64,000 nucleotides of DNA from Omphalotus guepiniiformis (Eukaryota > Basidiomycota > Agaricomycetes > Agaricales > Omphalotaceae), in NCBI GenBank assembly GCA_028554645.1, contig JAQOOI010000075.1:981577-1045576 (forward strand), given 5' to 3'. The notes under the pieces are model-generated. The model made no database searches, was not told where the DNA came from, and saw nothing but the letters and a program-made list of their open reading frames with translations. Below, one piece after another: positions 25,825-44,225 of the stretch. The first letter of the stretch is position 1. Every line of letters begins with the position of its first letter. Made by a program: the position numbers and the translations under genes.

Positions 25825-26147
25825 TGTAGATGTGCTTATGTAACCTGCATAGAGCCAATTGCAGCGGCACATGAAATTGGCAACGTGAAAGTCATATAGA
25901 AACTTTGTATTTCAGGCTACATACATTGGCGCGCTCAACGCTCAAGAAACTCTCGTTCAAGGGACAAACTAGCCTTCACAACAATGCAATTAGAACATTC
26001 AGATTCGTGGAAGACCTGCGACAGATTCTTGCTATGAAACAGGTGCAAGGTTGTTTTATTCCAACGCTTTCTATATCCTTTAGAGCTATCGACACAAATG
26101 TAATTGGGTTGGATATAATACCGAAAAGACCCATCTGTTGTCCTCTT
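25825..26147. other. Intergenic region between the ZNF830-like gene and the NPT1 stop
   Basis: Both flanking genes are on the minus strand. Nothing coding is recognised; it probably holds the promoter of the zinc-finger gene. Confidence 0.55.
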
Positions 26148-27853
26148 TCAAACGGGAAGTCCGAAGATCGATTTGACCTTCTCTACACTGGCTGCGTCCC
26201 CGGTATTCTGAGAAATATCAGCGACAAACCTGCGAGTAGACAAATCTCATTACCTTTGTCAAGTCATCACTAATCTTTACACAGGGCTCGCCATTTACTG
26301 AGGCGAGCTTGATCACAATGTTCAAAGCTTTGCTTTTCTCGGTTCCGCCGCTAGACGCTTTGCGAAAATCGTTAGTGAAGAAGGTACCGATACCGAATGA
26401 ACCTAGGGAAATGAAATCAGTCAAGAAAGTGGCGACTTGAGTCAGCATATATACTCTTGAAACCAAGTTCATCGGCTTGCGCCTTCAGCTTGAGGGCTTT
26501 GTCAATGTCCAATGCGTCGGAGTAGATGATCATCTTGTCCTTATGGTCGACACCCACTGCCTCGTAGAACTCCTTTGCACGAGGAGCGAATGCGAAGGGG
26601 TCACCAGAGTCCTGTCGAAGTCCGTGCCACTTTATTGCGCGGGAAGGGTTCTTCACTAGAGTCTATGGAGAGTGGTGAGGATTATAAGAACTCAATACAT
26701 AGCGGAACCTTTACCTTGAAGAATGCCTCTGTAGAAAAGGTATCAGTCAATGCAAGCAAAAGAGCATCGGGATACACAATTTCCCAGAGCTCGAGGGCTA
26801 CGTCGTTGACATTCTCGTAGCCTTTCAAAGCCCCTAGCTGATCAGATCAATTAGTATAAAGTCAGTAGCAATGTTCGAAAACGTACACCCATGAACCATT
26901 CGCTGACCAGAAGGTCTGTCTTTTAGAATTGCGAAGACCACAGTCAAGTGAAGGGCTCACTGAGCGACTGTGCCAATGGGCGCAATATCATACTTCTGTG
27001 CAAGGTATACCTATGCCAGTCCGTGAATTGATGAAATAGAAGGGAAATTGGATGAGATGGTATACGTTGCTGGTACCAGTCAACTTTCCTTTTCCGTCAG
27101 AGTCCTTGGATGCTTTGACTAACGCACCGACAACGATGTCTTGGGTTTGGAACGATCGTCTCCTGCGGGTTCCAAACTCGCTGAACGCACTTCCAGCGTC
27201 GATAAGTCTCTTTCCCTTTTCGTACGCCAATTCTGTGACCGGCGGAAGGTCATTGAAGACACCTGGAATGTAGTAACTTTGACATACCAAACTGCCCATC
27301 ATAGTCCCAGTCCGTATCCACAGTTGCGAAATATGTTTCACTGAGACAAGCCATAAGGGGTACTTCCCAAAGAATGGTTTCTACCCATGGTCCTTCGGCT
27401 GAGATCTCTATATGTCCTTTATCACCATCAACTGGCAAAAACTCGACATGTACTTGTTCAGGCTTGAAGCGATAGCTTTGCAAGTAATCCAGATACTCGG
27501 ATGTGAAGTATGGACAGCGTTGAGACAACCAAACACGCTCCGTGGAAGTCAGATGAACCTGTGAAAACTCTGCAAGCGATAGTGAGTGGTCGAGACCATC
27601 TAGGTCAAAAGTGGGTCAGCTAACGTGAGATGATGGCCTGAAAACTCTCAAAGCATTGTCTCGTAAAGAACATGGTAGAATTGTTGCGATTGACAAATCG
27701 GTAGGTGGTATGTATGTCGGGTAGGAGTTTCAAGACAGCTTGCTGCATCGTCAACTAGATGAATATATGAGATTGGCGTCATATAATAGGTTTGAATACA
27801 GATACTTTGTATAGATCAGTATCGAGAATGGATATCGGAGGAGCTGGAGACAT
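26148..27853 (-). CDS. NPT1: Nicotinate phosphoribosyltransferase
   Basis: Converts nicotinate and PRPP to nicotinate mononucleotide in the Preiss-Handler NAD+ salvage pathway. It starts [16 protein letters not shown]. It has [20 protein letters not shown] and NRNNS early in the sequence. The family motif [20 protein letters not shown] and the phosphate/ribose-binding part [12 protein letters not shown] follow. [28 protein letters not shown] and [18 protein letters not shown] come next. The last exon reads [19 protein letters not shown] before the stop at 26148-26150. There are many short introns. It diverges from RRP41 over 132 bp. Confidence 0.93.
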
Positions 27854-27985
27854 ATTGTAGAAGACTAAGGGGAGAGTCAGGAGAACGTTTCGATATCACT
27901 GTCACTGTCAGCGGCATTTGTTCGATAAGTTGAATGCTGCGGGCGCTTGCTCGGGGTACCTAGCCGCTCAATCTGGTACCACAAC

Positions 27986-31805
<3,820 letters not shown>

Positions 31806-32085
31806 ATGGGGAAGTTAGAGAGAGTATTTTTATGAGACTTAGTCGATAGTACATTATGGAACATGTCCTCTGGAACAAATAGTTGCGAAAAATAGTAATG
31901 TATCGAATTATCGAATTATTAAGGACAATACTCTGAGCCCTGAACGTAAAAGTGCAAGTACAAATCTGTCTGTGTATTTGTGACCGTTGTGACCCGGAGG
32001 AGTGATAGCCAATCAAATTGCGTCAATTTTGGTCGTTGAGCGCCGGGCCGTACTTTGCTCGTCCTCGCTGTCTAACTCATCCCTC

Positions 32086-34132
<2,047 letters not shown>

Positions 34133-34441
34133 GATAAGCGCCAACCCATGTAGGGATCGATAGAGAAATTTGAAAGGCCGTCAATACATTGATATATATT
34201 GTTCATTCTTTTTTTACCATTCCCAACAAGCAGTTTTTCGACATTTCTCATGAGCAGATCGATCTAGCAAAAGCACACCCTTTGTATTGAGCCGAATACA
34301 TAAGTTATGGCTGCCTCGACTCGTAAAGACTGCATATGCTTGTAAAGTATTATTGCGAATTATGACTTCATTAATACAGGTATTCCGTCAGTGCGTACTT
34401 GGAATCATATTCAAGTGCACAAAAATGAGTGGACAGCGATA
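34133..34441. other. Convergent intergenic region
   Basis: Lies between the stops of the 49 kDa subunit gene and the TTC7-like gene. No gene is recognised. Confidence 0.6.
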
Positions 34442-37400
34442 TCACAAGCATAGACCCAGGGCAACCCCAATGTCCCTTACTCCCCGAGTCTCCGATAATC
34501 TGAGTGCCACTGTTAAACACTCTTGCTCCCGATCTTTGCGCCCTTGCATACCATAAGCCTTGGCAAGGAAATACCATGCCTCGGGGACGTCCCATGCAAC
34601 TCCACGGGTAAGGTGAGATAGTAATCCTGCGGCTAAATCAACGTTTTCAGGTAAGGCACTGTGGTTCGACTGGGCCGACTGGGCATTGGAAGGAGACATT
34701 TCTTCCGGAAACAAGTAGAGACGGGATAGATGTACCGAAGCAGCGATGTCATGAGGAGCTATGAAAAGCGCCTTCTGAAAAGCATCCGTTGCAGCCTGAA
34801 TATGTCCAAGTGCGACATAATACAACCCAAGCTAAAAGCAATTTTTACATTCCTTTCAATATACGGCAAATCCAAGTTAGGGATCAACTGTACTAAGCTG
34901 AACCCAAACCCCGGGATTTGCCTCATCCCTCACTTCAGCCTCTTGTATTGCGCCCTTTGCCTGTTCAATCTTCCCCAATCGCCGGAACATCGCGGCACTC
35001 ATCAGCCAAAGGTCGCTTAACAGACGATTCTCTTTCATGGTACGGTTATTCCACTTTGAATTTGCCGTAGGGGGAAATGCAGGAGGGGGTGGTGGCGGCG
35101 GTGGCGACGTTCCGCTTAGCGAGTCTGACTCTGTACGGTGAATACTGGAGCTGAGACGTCGTCTGGAATGGATCGACGACGCTTGATACGTTGTGGAACG
35201 TAGAACCGAGTGGAAGTCTGCCAGGCGAGAGTTCAGAACACTGGACAAGTAAACATAAAGTATAACACACCAGGGGTGGATGAAGATCTCCTCAAGCTTC
35301 CATTCCTCACGACCCCATGTCCAATTTTCTTTGAAATTGTGCTGATTCGAGCACTTCCTTTGTGGACTCTACTCTTTAATATCTGTTGCATCTTTTTGGA
35401 TTTAGACGCATCCCTGTCATGTCCCTGAGGATGCAGTCTATTGCCAGTAGTATCCTGCTTGTCGATAGGATTGACTTGTGCTTCAGCACCATCAGGTGTT
35501 GCGGGCGATATTGTTATAGGTATTGGCGGTTGAAGATTGACTTCTGCGCCATCCTCCTTGGCAACACTGTCCACATTCGGTGCAATATTATTGGCAATGG
35601 ATTCATGACCAGAGTGAGAGACAGAACTGGGATTTGTGAATGCAAGCTCAGAAGGCGATTTTAGGTTCATGTCAGCCCCAGACCGCGCTATATCGATGGA
35701 AGCTCGAGCTATGGAACCATGCGACGAGGCGAATCAGGAAAAGGATGCCATCAGATGCAACCAGGCAAAGCTTACAATGAGTCTGGTCCCCGCTAGTTCC
35801 TCTCTTTTCCGCAATCCACTGATACACATCCGGCAGTAGATCTGCCGCGCCCTCTGCGCCGTCGATATATTCTGTGACCGCGAGTTGTGTCATTCGCAGC
35901 TGAAGCGCGTATTCAAATTGTTCATGTCGAGAAGGACGTGGATAATCAAGAGTGGGTCTGAGCAATTGTGATGAGGGTGGAATATTCGTTGTACGAGGTT
36001 TGACTTCGTCATTGGGCAATATGGTTACTGGTGGCAAGTCTTCTTGATTGGGTGTAGACGGTAATCTGAATAATGAATGTTCAGGAGACTGCTGTGGTAG
36101 GCCGTCAATGCGACTCCCATCATGACTGGTTTGATTATTCACGTCATCTTTCGACATCTTTCCTGAGTCACCAAGGCCCTCTACACCTTGCCTAAGACTT
36201 TCTGCACCAGGAACCTCTCCGATCATTGCACCAGTATTCAATGCACCTTCTGCAGCCTCCCATTGCTCTATCTTAGCCGACAAAAGACCAAGCAAATGCC
36301 AGTACCTAATCTCAGTAGGATCGCCTTCGGCAGCTGCCGCAGCATGTTCAAGAGCTTTTTGAAGATCTTGTTCATGCATGGTCCCGCTATTGTCTGTTTT
36401 GGGGGCATGAAGCGGTACAAAGCGTGCATAGGATATGGCAAGGTGATAATGCCCTGCAGGCGCAGGGTAGGAATCAATACACCGAATGAATAGTGTGTGT
36501 GCCTTCGAAAAAAAGGTAGACCGCGTATGCGGATCATGCGCTAATATTAGGAGAGAATGAGCAACACGAACCAATGAGCGCTACCGGACTGACCTTCGAC
36601 GGCCATGACAGAGCACCAAACACCCTCCACCAGATCTACACTCGCTACCAATTCCTTGTCCCAGACATCAAGCCTTTCTCGAGCCTTGCTAATCAGCATC
36701 CCGGCTTCCCGCAAATCCTCCGAGTCAGATTTGCTCCCGGTTCTGTTCATTGAGGATCCAAACATCGGCGTTGATGATTTTAAGGAACCGGAAGAAACAG
36801 TTTTACAAAGCATACGAGCCCCAAAGACGCACATATTCACCCAGTTACGGGGTGTGTCCGCCTCTTGCTCAAGTTTGTGACCTGTGAAGCCACTAGCAGC
36901 AGCAGCCTGATGAGCTTTGGATACGATCTGTACATACAAACGGAGAGTGCGTTTAGCGAGTGCTATGTCTCCGGAGACATACAACAGACGGGTCATATGG
37001 CGCTGGACACGGAAGGAGTTGAATGTCAGACGTGTCGCCCACCACAGAACCTGTCGGGAACAATACATGAGGATGATTGGAAATTTAGATGTATGCTAAA
37101 CATGACGCACATCCAGTACCCAGCTAGTATATTCACCAACGGCGCCACTCGCCTCCCAAACAGCAACACATAAATCCGAAAAGTCCTCAACCTTTGTGTT
37201 GCGTTCTCCAGCTTTGGGGAACCTGGTTGATACAGTCAAGATGGCGCGATATTCCTGTATGACCCCGCGTGCGACATGCATCCATTGTGGTGGATTTGCT
37301 AATTCATAGTTAGGGGTTAAAGAGGTTCTTCCATGTCGCAATACTAAAGCACGTAAATACAGGACAGATACTGATGATCTGTGGGCTGTACGGAAATTCG

Positions 37401-38467
37401 AAGGCCAGTGTACGCTGCAATTCGAGTAATGTTCCAACCACGGCCATATAGAATCCGGATTCTTGCATGATGAGTCTCTATGATCATGGTGCAGGTTCAG
37501 TGTTTTTGCTCCGAGGCATATTGCACGCCAGAGAAGTCGTTCGACCCAACGCCAGACCTCACGAAAGCGTGTGAAGGACAGAAAGTCAAGTTTTCCAGCA
37601 GCCGTAGGAGTGACATTTGATGTGAACTCGGTTTCCACTATGGTCAAAAGGGGAAGAGAAGCTGCATAGATCCTGAGGGCGGCTTGAGGTGAAGTAGGAG
37701 AAAGCTTTTCGTGGGACATCCCTGCCGCATTTTAAGGTGCTATTCCGGTTGAAGTCATACGGTCGACGTACCTTGTAAGCATAGGGTTCGTAGTGTCTCC
37801 GCCACTGCCCAACCTCGGCCGTCCTTGATTTCTGCTATATAGCTGGCCGTGTCAGAAACCACAATAGTACTTGCAGAGCTGGTTGAGGTCGAGATCCCGG
37901 ACCCTGGAATGTTAAGCGTACTGGCATTCAATGTCGCAGGAAGGGGGATATGATTCTGAACATGCGAGATGTCCGGGATCTTTTTCAAGTGAGACAGACA
38001 TTCGGAAGGCTTCCCCAAGGCATAAGCATAATAAGCCAATGCAAAGTTGAGAGTCTGACAGAAAGCGTCAAATCATTGAGGCGAGTCATTCGAGAGTAGA
38101 AACTTGCATCAAAGTTTGAACTCTCTAAGTTCTTCAGAACATTATAGCTCTCCTCAGCCTCGCTGATCCTCTCTTCCGGTAACATGCATTCGTCTCCAAG
38201 TTCGATCGGGTACACTTCAGGTTCTATGACAATATTCTGGTCTTGATCGTCGTAGTTCGCACCCAGTAGTAAGGACAAAGCTTGTGTCTGAGAAGCCACT
38301 TCTGCGACATCGGTATACCCCTTACAATGCTTGTTGAATTTCCGGAATAGCTCTGACCAGGAGAGAGGGCTACCATTATAAGCCTTTGCTGGAGATGAAG
38401 CAGACCATTGACCAGCAGTAAGAGCAGCTCGAAGTTGTGCCCAGTAATGTCGATCCTTGAGCGACAT
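34442..38467 (-). CDS. TPR-repeat scaffold, Ypp1/TTC7-like (PI4-kinase complex)
   Basis: Predicted plasma-membrane scaffold that recruits phosphatidylinositol 4-kinase Stt4 with Efr3. It starts MSLKDRHYWAQLRAALTAGQ, with WSELFRKFNKHCKGYTDVAE and many helical hairpins. TPR-like pairs are visible, such as LNFALAYYAYALGKPSECLS and a C-terminal run (WYFLAKAYGMQGRKDREQEC; YYVALGHIQAATDAFQKALF). A long low-complexity insertion near 35.1-36.1 kb is rich in Ser, Pro and Asn and includes a polyproline stretch. It ends RDIGVALGLCL. Size (over 1,200 residues) and start match fungal Ypp1. Divergence makes this a family-level call; another TPR cargo protein is possible. Confidence 0.72.
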
Positions 38468-38675
38468 TGAACAACTTCACTGGTGAATTGGAACTGAAGG
38501 AGTTACATATAGATTTGTGTTTGTTTGGTTTTCAATGTATTCATTCACACCGACTGCGCATGGAAATCACGAATCGATGCATACTGTAAACAAGAAAAGA
38601 AAAGGTATTAAGTATCAGTGTACATCGTCCAGCCAAAATGTCTAAAATAGCGTAGTCCGTGAATATCACTCGTTC

Positions 38676-39344
38676 TCATGATGATACTAATAATAACACT
38701 CCTCCGAGTACAGACACACCCAAACTCATCACGAGAGCCCAGAATCCACGACTCGAAAATTTCGGTGATAGCGACGAAGAATTGGCAGCAGTATTTGTAG
38801 CCCCGAACTCACTCAACCACTGGCTGTAGTCGAGAACAGTGCCAGTGCTCGGAATTTGTGTGGATACGGTGGCGGGGAATGTCGGTGTGAACACGGCGGG
38901 GACAGCAGTTGTAACGCCGTCAATTACGGTGGTATACGTGTAAGGAGTAGGTCCGTGGGGATCTCCATCCGCAGTCGGAGCAGGCTGTGCCACAGGGCCT
39001 TGATTACCAGCGGCTTGCGTGGTGGTTGAGGTAGTGGATGTCGAAGTGGATGTGGAAGAAGTAGTGCCTGTCAGTGTCGAGCTGATCCAAGTTGTAAGAT
39101 ATCAACCAAAGGACGATAGTCAGCGGTTACATACAGAGTTACAGTGGTGAAAACTCCACGAGCATTCGTCGTAACAACCTCAACAACCGTCTCGCCAGAG
39201 TCACTGTCAACAATCTTGATCAGTCCGACTGCCTTGAATTACAACGAAACCAGATATTTACGGGTCTACCACAGTTTCCGTCTGCGCGCGCACAAAAGCG
39301 AAGAGAAAAACGATGATTGACAAGGAGAGAATGAGGGACCGCAT
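38676..39344 (-). CDS. Secreted, probably GPI-anchored surface protein
   Basis: The function is not recognised. It starts MRSLILSLSIIVFLFAFVRA (signal peptide) followed by QTETVVD. Exons then encode GLIKIVDSDSGETVVEVVTT, a Thr/Ser-rich stretch (about 39001-39070), and PYTYTTVIDGVTTAVPAVFT. The end is SSLSPKFSSRGFW plus a hydrophobic tail LGVSVLGGVLLLVSS, which fits a GPI-attachment signal. The Thr/Ser-rich segment suggests O-glycosylation in the cell wall. It diverges from the MMTAG2-like gene over 113 bp. Confidence 0.7.
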
Positions 39345-39457
39345 TGCGGCAGAGATCGTGGTCGTTGTATTACACGGTGGCTGTAAGCCTTGTGACAGCA
39401 GTGGAGAGAATAATGACAGGCAAGTACGTGACAGAGTGACTCACTAAGCGTGACATT

Positions 39458-40240
39458 ATGTTTGAACCGATTCGAGGAGGAACCCGAGGTGGCCAGGCAG
39501 AATTCAAATGGGCAGATGTATCTGCGGACAAGGATCGTGAGGTATGTTCTTTATCGTTGCGTATTTATGCCATCTATAATATTTCTATAGAACTATCTAG
39601 GACATAGCATAAACGCACCCACAGGGCGCTGGCAGAAGAACAAGGATGTCCATTGGTACAGTAGGGAGAAGAACGACACAGAGGCTCAAAGGTTGGAAGA
39701 GATCAGGAAAATAAAAGAAGCTGAGGCAGATGCACTTGCCGTCGCATTGTACATCTCATAATTCACGATATCTTCGCTTTGCTGACACTCTTTAGAGGAT
39801 TCACACCGGAGCCTAAAGGCCCCAAGCCAGATACACCCTCAGAGACCAACGAATTGGAGACAGACGCTCAGCGCCTCTTGAATAAGGAAGAGAAGAAACG
39901 AAGAAAGGCAGAGCGCAAGGAAGAGAGGAGAGCAAACCGGGAGAAGCGACGACTAGAGCGCAGTGCAAATTACGACGATCGCGACAGGGAGCTGGACCGT
40001 CGAAGGAAAAATCGCAGTCGGTCGAGATCACCAGCACGTCGCTCTCGTGATCGTGAACGCGACCGCGACCGACGCGACTACTCGCGTCACAGGAGCCCGA
40101 ACATGTCGAGGACTCCGCCTCGACGGACAAGGGATGAATATGATGTAGAGGAACAGGAAAAGGAGAGACAAAGAGATCGTCGACGTTGGGACTCGAATGC
40201 TAGCAGGGATGAGCCTGGCGCCAGGTCGAGTCGTCACTGA
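39458..40240 (+). CDS. MMTAG2-like nuclear protein (C1orf35 homologue)
   Basis: It opens MFEPIRGGTRGGQAEFKWAD, then DREYLGHS-type NYLGHSINAPTGRWQKNKD and VHWYSREK. This N-terminal block defines the multiple-myeloma-tumor-associated-2 family. A charged helix is followed by a long Arg/Ser/Asp-rich tail (KNRSRSRSPARRSRDRERDR) like splicing cofactors. Exons are 39458-39541, 39591-39748 and 39796-40240, all GT-AG. The family's biochemical role is unknown to me; the RS tail suggests nuclear RNA processing. Confidence 0.82.
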
Positions 40241-40363
40241 GCCCCTTGCGTTGTTTTTGTACCGAAGCAATGGCATTGATACATGTCTATAACTTAGCTT
40301 CAACTGACTATAATCGTATACATCTCTTTCGCTATGTACTCAGGGTAGTAATGAACAAACCTT

Positions 40364-42507
40364 TCATGCACCAGCCTTCCAGTAAGCAATATCGCCATCC
40401 ACCATTTCATATGGCTTTCCCTGCTGTCTAAGCTTACCCGCAGCCTTCACGGCAGATTCACTACCATGCTCCTTCAAATCAGCATACGCCATAATTTCTC
40501 CGCATACAAATTTGTTCTCAAAGTCGGAGCTGTAGACGGAAAATTGATTAGTACTGCAGAATAAAGAAAGTATTGAATTGACTGACTGGATAACGCCAGC
40601 AGCTTGCGGGGCCTTGGTACCCTTTCTAATTGTCCAAGCGCGGACTTCATCCGGGCCACAAGTGAAGTATCGGATGAGCTGGATAGAGTGATTCAGTAAG
40701 GGCAATATTACATATTTGGAGGGCATTACTTCGAGACTAGAATACCCAGCGTGCGTGATCTTCGGCAGGGCACTCTGCGCCCCGATCTTCTTTTGTTCCT
40801 CCTCTTTCTCCTCAGGAGACATTGTCGCAAGTCGCTCTTCTAATGCGACAGAGAAAGGAATCAGAGGATCACCGGGGTTGTGAGAGTCGATCCAGGCCTT
40901 GATTTTGGGCAGCCTATGCGTAAAGTCGTCAGCTCGCAGCCAGGCCAGCAATGAGTCAACAAAATCACCATTTATTCTTCTTCCTAATGTAGTCTTTCTC
41001 GCTGAGGTTGACGAGGTAGGTCACAGGCTTGGCGGTCAAAAGTTGCAGTCCATTGACGACATCAATCTGGCGGACAAATATGTCAGTCATCTCTGGCCAG
41101 CGCATGAAGTTGATATCATCAGAATAGAAGTATTCTCAAAGGCATTTTGGGGCGTTACTCCCGCCTCGACGAGCTGGGTTATCGAGCTTTTCGCTCTTTA
41201 TCATCACATGAGTGTATGCAAAATGGAAAAGCGTGTTCACCTAAAGAGAAGAAATCATTAGATCATTGTTTGAAAGACGGGACGAGTGAAGCAGATCAGA
41301 AAAGGATAAAATTTCATAGGCATAGTGGGGCGTTACTCCCTCCTCAACGAGCTGGGTTATCGAGCTTTTCGCTCTTTATCGTCACATGAGTGGGTGAAAA
41401 ATGAGAAAGCATGTTCACCTAAAGAGAAAAAAGTTATTAGATCATTGTTCAAACCACGGGAAGACTGAAGCAGATCAGAAAAGAATAAAATATCATAGGA
41501 ATTCTGGGGCGTTGCTCCCTCCTCAACGAGCTGGGTTATTCGAGCGTAAAGCTCTTTTTCATCACAGCTGAGGGTTAAAAGAACGTTGGTGCTCACCTCT
41601 TTATTATTCCAATCATGCTTTCGGACATCCTTCTGTTCTTCCGCTATGACCTTGAGAACTTTCTCCACCGTTGCCTACATAACAACGCTGTCAGTAACAG
41701 GATGCGGTTTGAAAGTGCTGACGTACGATCTCCTCCTTCTTGGCTTTGTCTGCTAAGCTATTGCTGCCCAAAGCTCGCCCAGTTCTCTTCAGACCGTCCA
41801 AGTGCTTCTCCACCCACTCAATGTCCTTTAACCGCAATTCCGTCTGAATGATATCCATATCACGGCAAGGGTCAACGTCTCCTTCTACGTGTATGACCTC
41901 TGCGTCGTCGAAAGCACGGACAACTTGGAAAATGCCATCTACGGCTCTCACATGTGACAGGAACGCGTTACCAAGTCCAGCTCCAGTTGATGCGCCCTGG
42001 CAGACTGTTTAAGAAAGCCTCAAGGAAGTTAAAGGAGAACACACAGCGGTCAACCCAGCAATGTCAATGCAAGTCAGATGCGCAGGAATTCGGGAGGCTG
42101 GTTTGTATGCTTCGCACAGCCAGTCAAATCGCTCGTCCGGGACTGGGATTCGAGCTTCCTGTGAAAAAATTTTAAAAACGAGAATTTGACGGTCTTTTTC
42201 TATAGCGCACCTCAGGGTTGATTGTGGCATATGGATAATTGGCAGCTACTCCTAAACCTGCAAAACAATTGACTGGTTCAAGCAGACGAGTCATTGGATA
42301 GTCGGCAGCGACACGTACTGGTGTTGGAAAGAGCATTAAAAAATGATGACTTTCCTACATTCGGAAGACCTGTATAACACGAAAATTCTCAGCAAAGCGA
42401 ATAGGACATTTTTCTACGAACAGACCTACGATGCCAATCTTAAGGTTGTTACCAGGTCTTCCAAGGATTATTTTTTTCTCGGGACCTGCGGCTTTTTTTG
42501 GAGGCAT
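40364..42507 (-). CDS. OLA1: Obg-like ATPase 1 (OLA1/YchF family)
   Basis: Cytosolic P-loop NTPase that prefers ATP and binds ribosomes. The product starts [20 protein letters not shown], then [20 protein letters not shown] (P-loop). [40 protein letters not shown] and [20 protein letters not shown] follow. The coiled-coil domain ends in KHDWNNKE. After a 530-nt intron it resumes [33 protein letters not shown] and the TGS-like C terminus ([40 protein letters not shown]). It ends YWKAGA. That intron consists of three tandem intron copies (41067-41596). Confidence 0.95.
41067..41596 (-). repeat. Triple tandem intron inside OLA1
   Basis: The intron is three homologous units laid end to end: 41419-41596 (178 nt), 41241-41418 (178 nt) and 41067-41240 (174 nt). 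On the minus strand each begins GTGAGC or GTGAAC. The first two end CTCTTTAG about 17 nt after a CTAATAAC or CTAATGAT branch site, and the last ends CGCCAG. The two internal junctions read TTTAG|GTGAAC, with no exon between. The inner halves are also conserved (AACCCAGCTCGTTGAGGAG). Confidence 0.9.
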
Positions 42508-42753
42508 TTTGCGCTTTACAAATCGTGTAGAAGAAGTAGAGAACGAAAAAGATTGCGACTGTCGATAACAGAGATTCGACGGACAACGAAAGAATCGATC
42601 CAACATCTAAAAATTGTAGCAAAGGAGAAAAAGGCAGTGATTTCCCACAGATCGGCCGTGTTGCTTTGAAATCCGGCTAAGTACACCGTGGTACAACTTC
42701 ACTCTACTTCACTACTACTACTCCTACTACTAGTACTAGACTATGATCTATCT

Positions 42754-43829
42754 TCACAAACGAGTAACAGACCAGCACAGCTCGTAGGATAACCCGTCAC
42801 CTCTCTGTCGTTCTCTCAAGCTAGCCTCTACAAGTACACTTCCCTTAGGGAAGATGACACCATTCCATAACTTTTCCCAGCTTTCCGGAGAGTGAGCGAA
42901 AATGATCTCTTTCCTGTTGTTTGACACTTCACCAGGAATTGGAAGTCCTCTGTGTGCACCGAATATAATGGACCCAGGAAGAGGAGAAAGCAGACTGCCA
43001 ACTTTGCGAGCAAGTTCTGTCTGCCGATCCTCATTGAAAAGGTGAAAAAATGCGGAAGCATGGATCGCAGAAATGTGCCCTTGTAGAGGCGTCAAGGAAG
43101 TGACTGAACCTAGCGGAGGTACATCCTGTGTCGGTAGTTCTAAGAATGGCTCTCTAGCGGCGATGAAAGTGTTGTCAAAGGCATCTCCCGCCACGAAAGC
43201 GACTGGAAATGTCTCCGGGGTTGACCTGAAAAGGGCATGTCCTAGCTCCCAGAAATCTGTATTCGCATAAGCGCCGGTAAGCTTTCTTTCACCACCTTCA
43301 TATGAGAGCGTACCTTGGCGAAGATCTGATGCGATAACGTTTTGTATAGGATAGCCATCTGCTACTGCTCTACGGACGTCATTTCCGACTACCGAATCGA
43401 CACAAGGACGAGTAAGTATTAGAGGTTACAATCGTGATAGTCACCTACAGCAACACCCAATGTCTAGTAAGATTGCACCTTGTCGTGTCGACCCGAGTTT
43501 CAAAACCCGTGGATATGCGGGCATTCTTGATATTTTAAATCTGCATCACAATGAGCTTCTCCGCATGACATTAGAGTTGACAATTCATAGTCACCTCAAA
43601 AACCCAAAACTTTGTATGCATCTATACTTGAAAACCTGCAATTAGTGATCAGTTCGACTTCTAGTACTAGGCTTTTCGGTGCACCAACGTCATACGCTCT
43701 TCCTGCGACAGAGACGACATGCTGCCTCAAACTTTCGTCGTCTTCTAATCCAGTTTGTGACTTGAGGAAAATACGCTCCTCGTCACTGAGAGTATAGAGC
43801 TCCGCGTTCACGCTGTCAGAAACGGCCAT
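42754..43829 (-). CDS. SAM-dependent methyltransferase, AusD-like (copy A)
   Basis: Class I methyltransferase related to fungal meroterpenoid enzymes such as AusD; the substrate is unknown. It starts MAVSDSVNAELYTLSDEERI, and a short exon encodes VFKYRCIQSFGF. Then AYPRVLKLGSTRQGAILLDI and GCCC (motif I) lead, after an intron, to GNDVRRAVADGYPIQNVIAS (motif II, ASDLRQG). FWELGHALFRSTPETFPVAF, VAGDAFD and the conserved ISAIHASAFFHLFNEDRQTE follow. FAHSPESWEKLWNG comes later, and it ends CWSVTRL. It is a tandem paralogue of the gene at 44226. No polyketide or terpene synthase lies in the window, so a biosynthetic cluster is not shown. Confidence 0.78.
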
Positions 43830-44225
43830 TGATATTGAAGAGCGGGGCAATATCTGATTTTTCAGATAAGGACCTTACGACGTTGTCGTCTCTTATATAC
43901 TTAGAACTAGCGGAACATTTCCGAGTGGTCTGTAAGAATCTGTGAGTACAAGAATAGATCTGACGGCAAATTTCCGCCTTACTAACGGACTCTTACTACT
44001 ACCTGCCTGTATAATTCAAAATTGCGAGTTCTTTAAATCGTGCACCGCGGACACTTGCTTCCGTTCCCACTGGCCGTGCCGGTGCTCCTGCTTCATTGAG
44101 GTCTATGGACTCTCTCAGCGATGTGGGAACGTAACATATAGATTGGCCAATGGCCAGGAGAAATTGGCATTTGGAGCTCAGGAGAAATGAATTGGTGTGT
44201 ACATACTGCAGGCAATGTTTTATGA
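43830..44225. other. Spacer between tandem methyltransferase genes
   Basis: 396 bp. No further gene copy is recognised; it probably holds the promoter of copy A. Confidence 0.55.
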
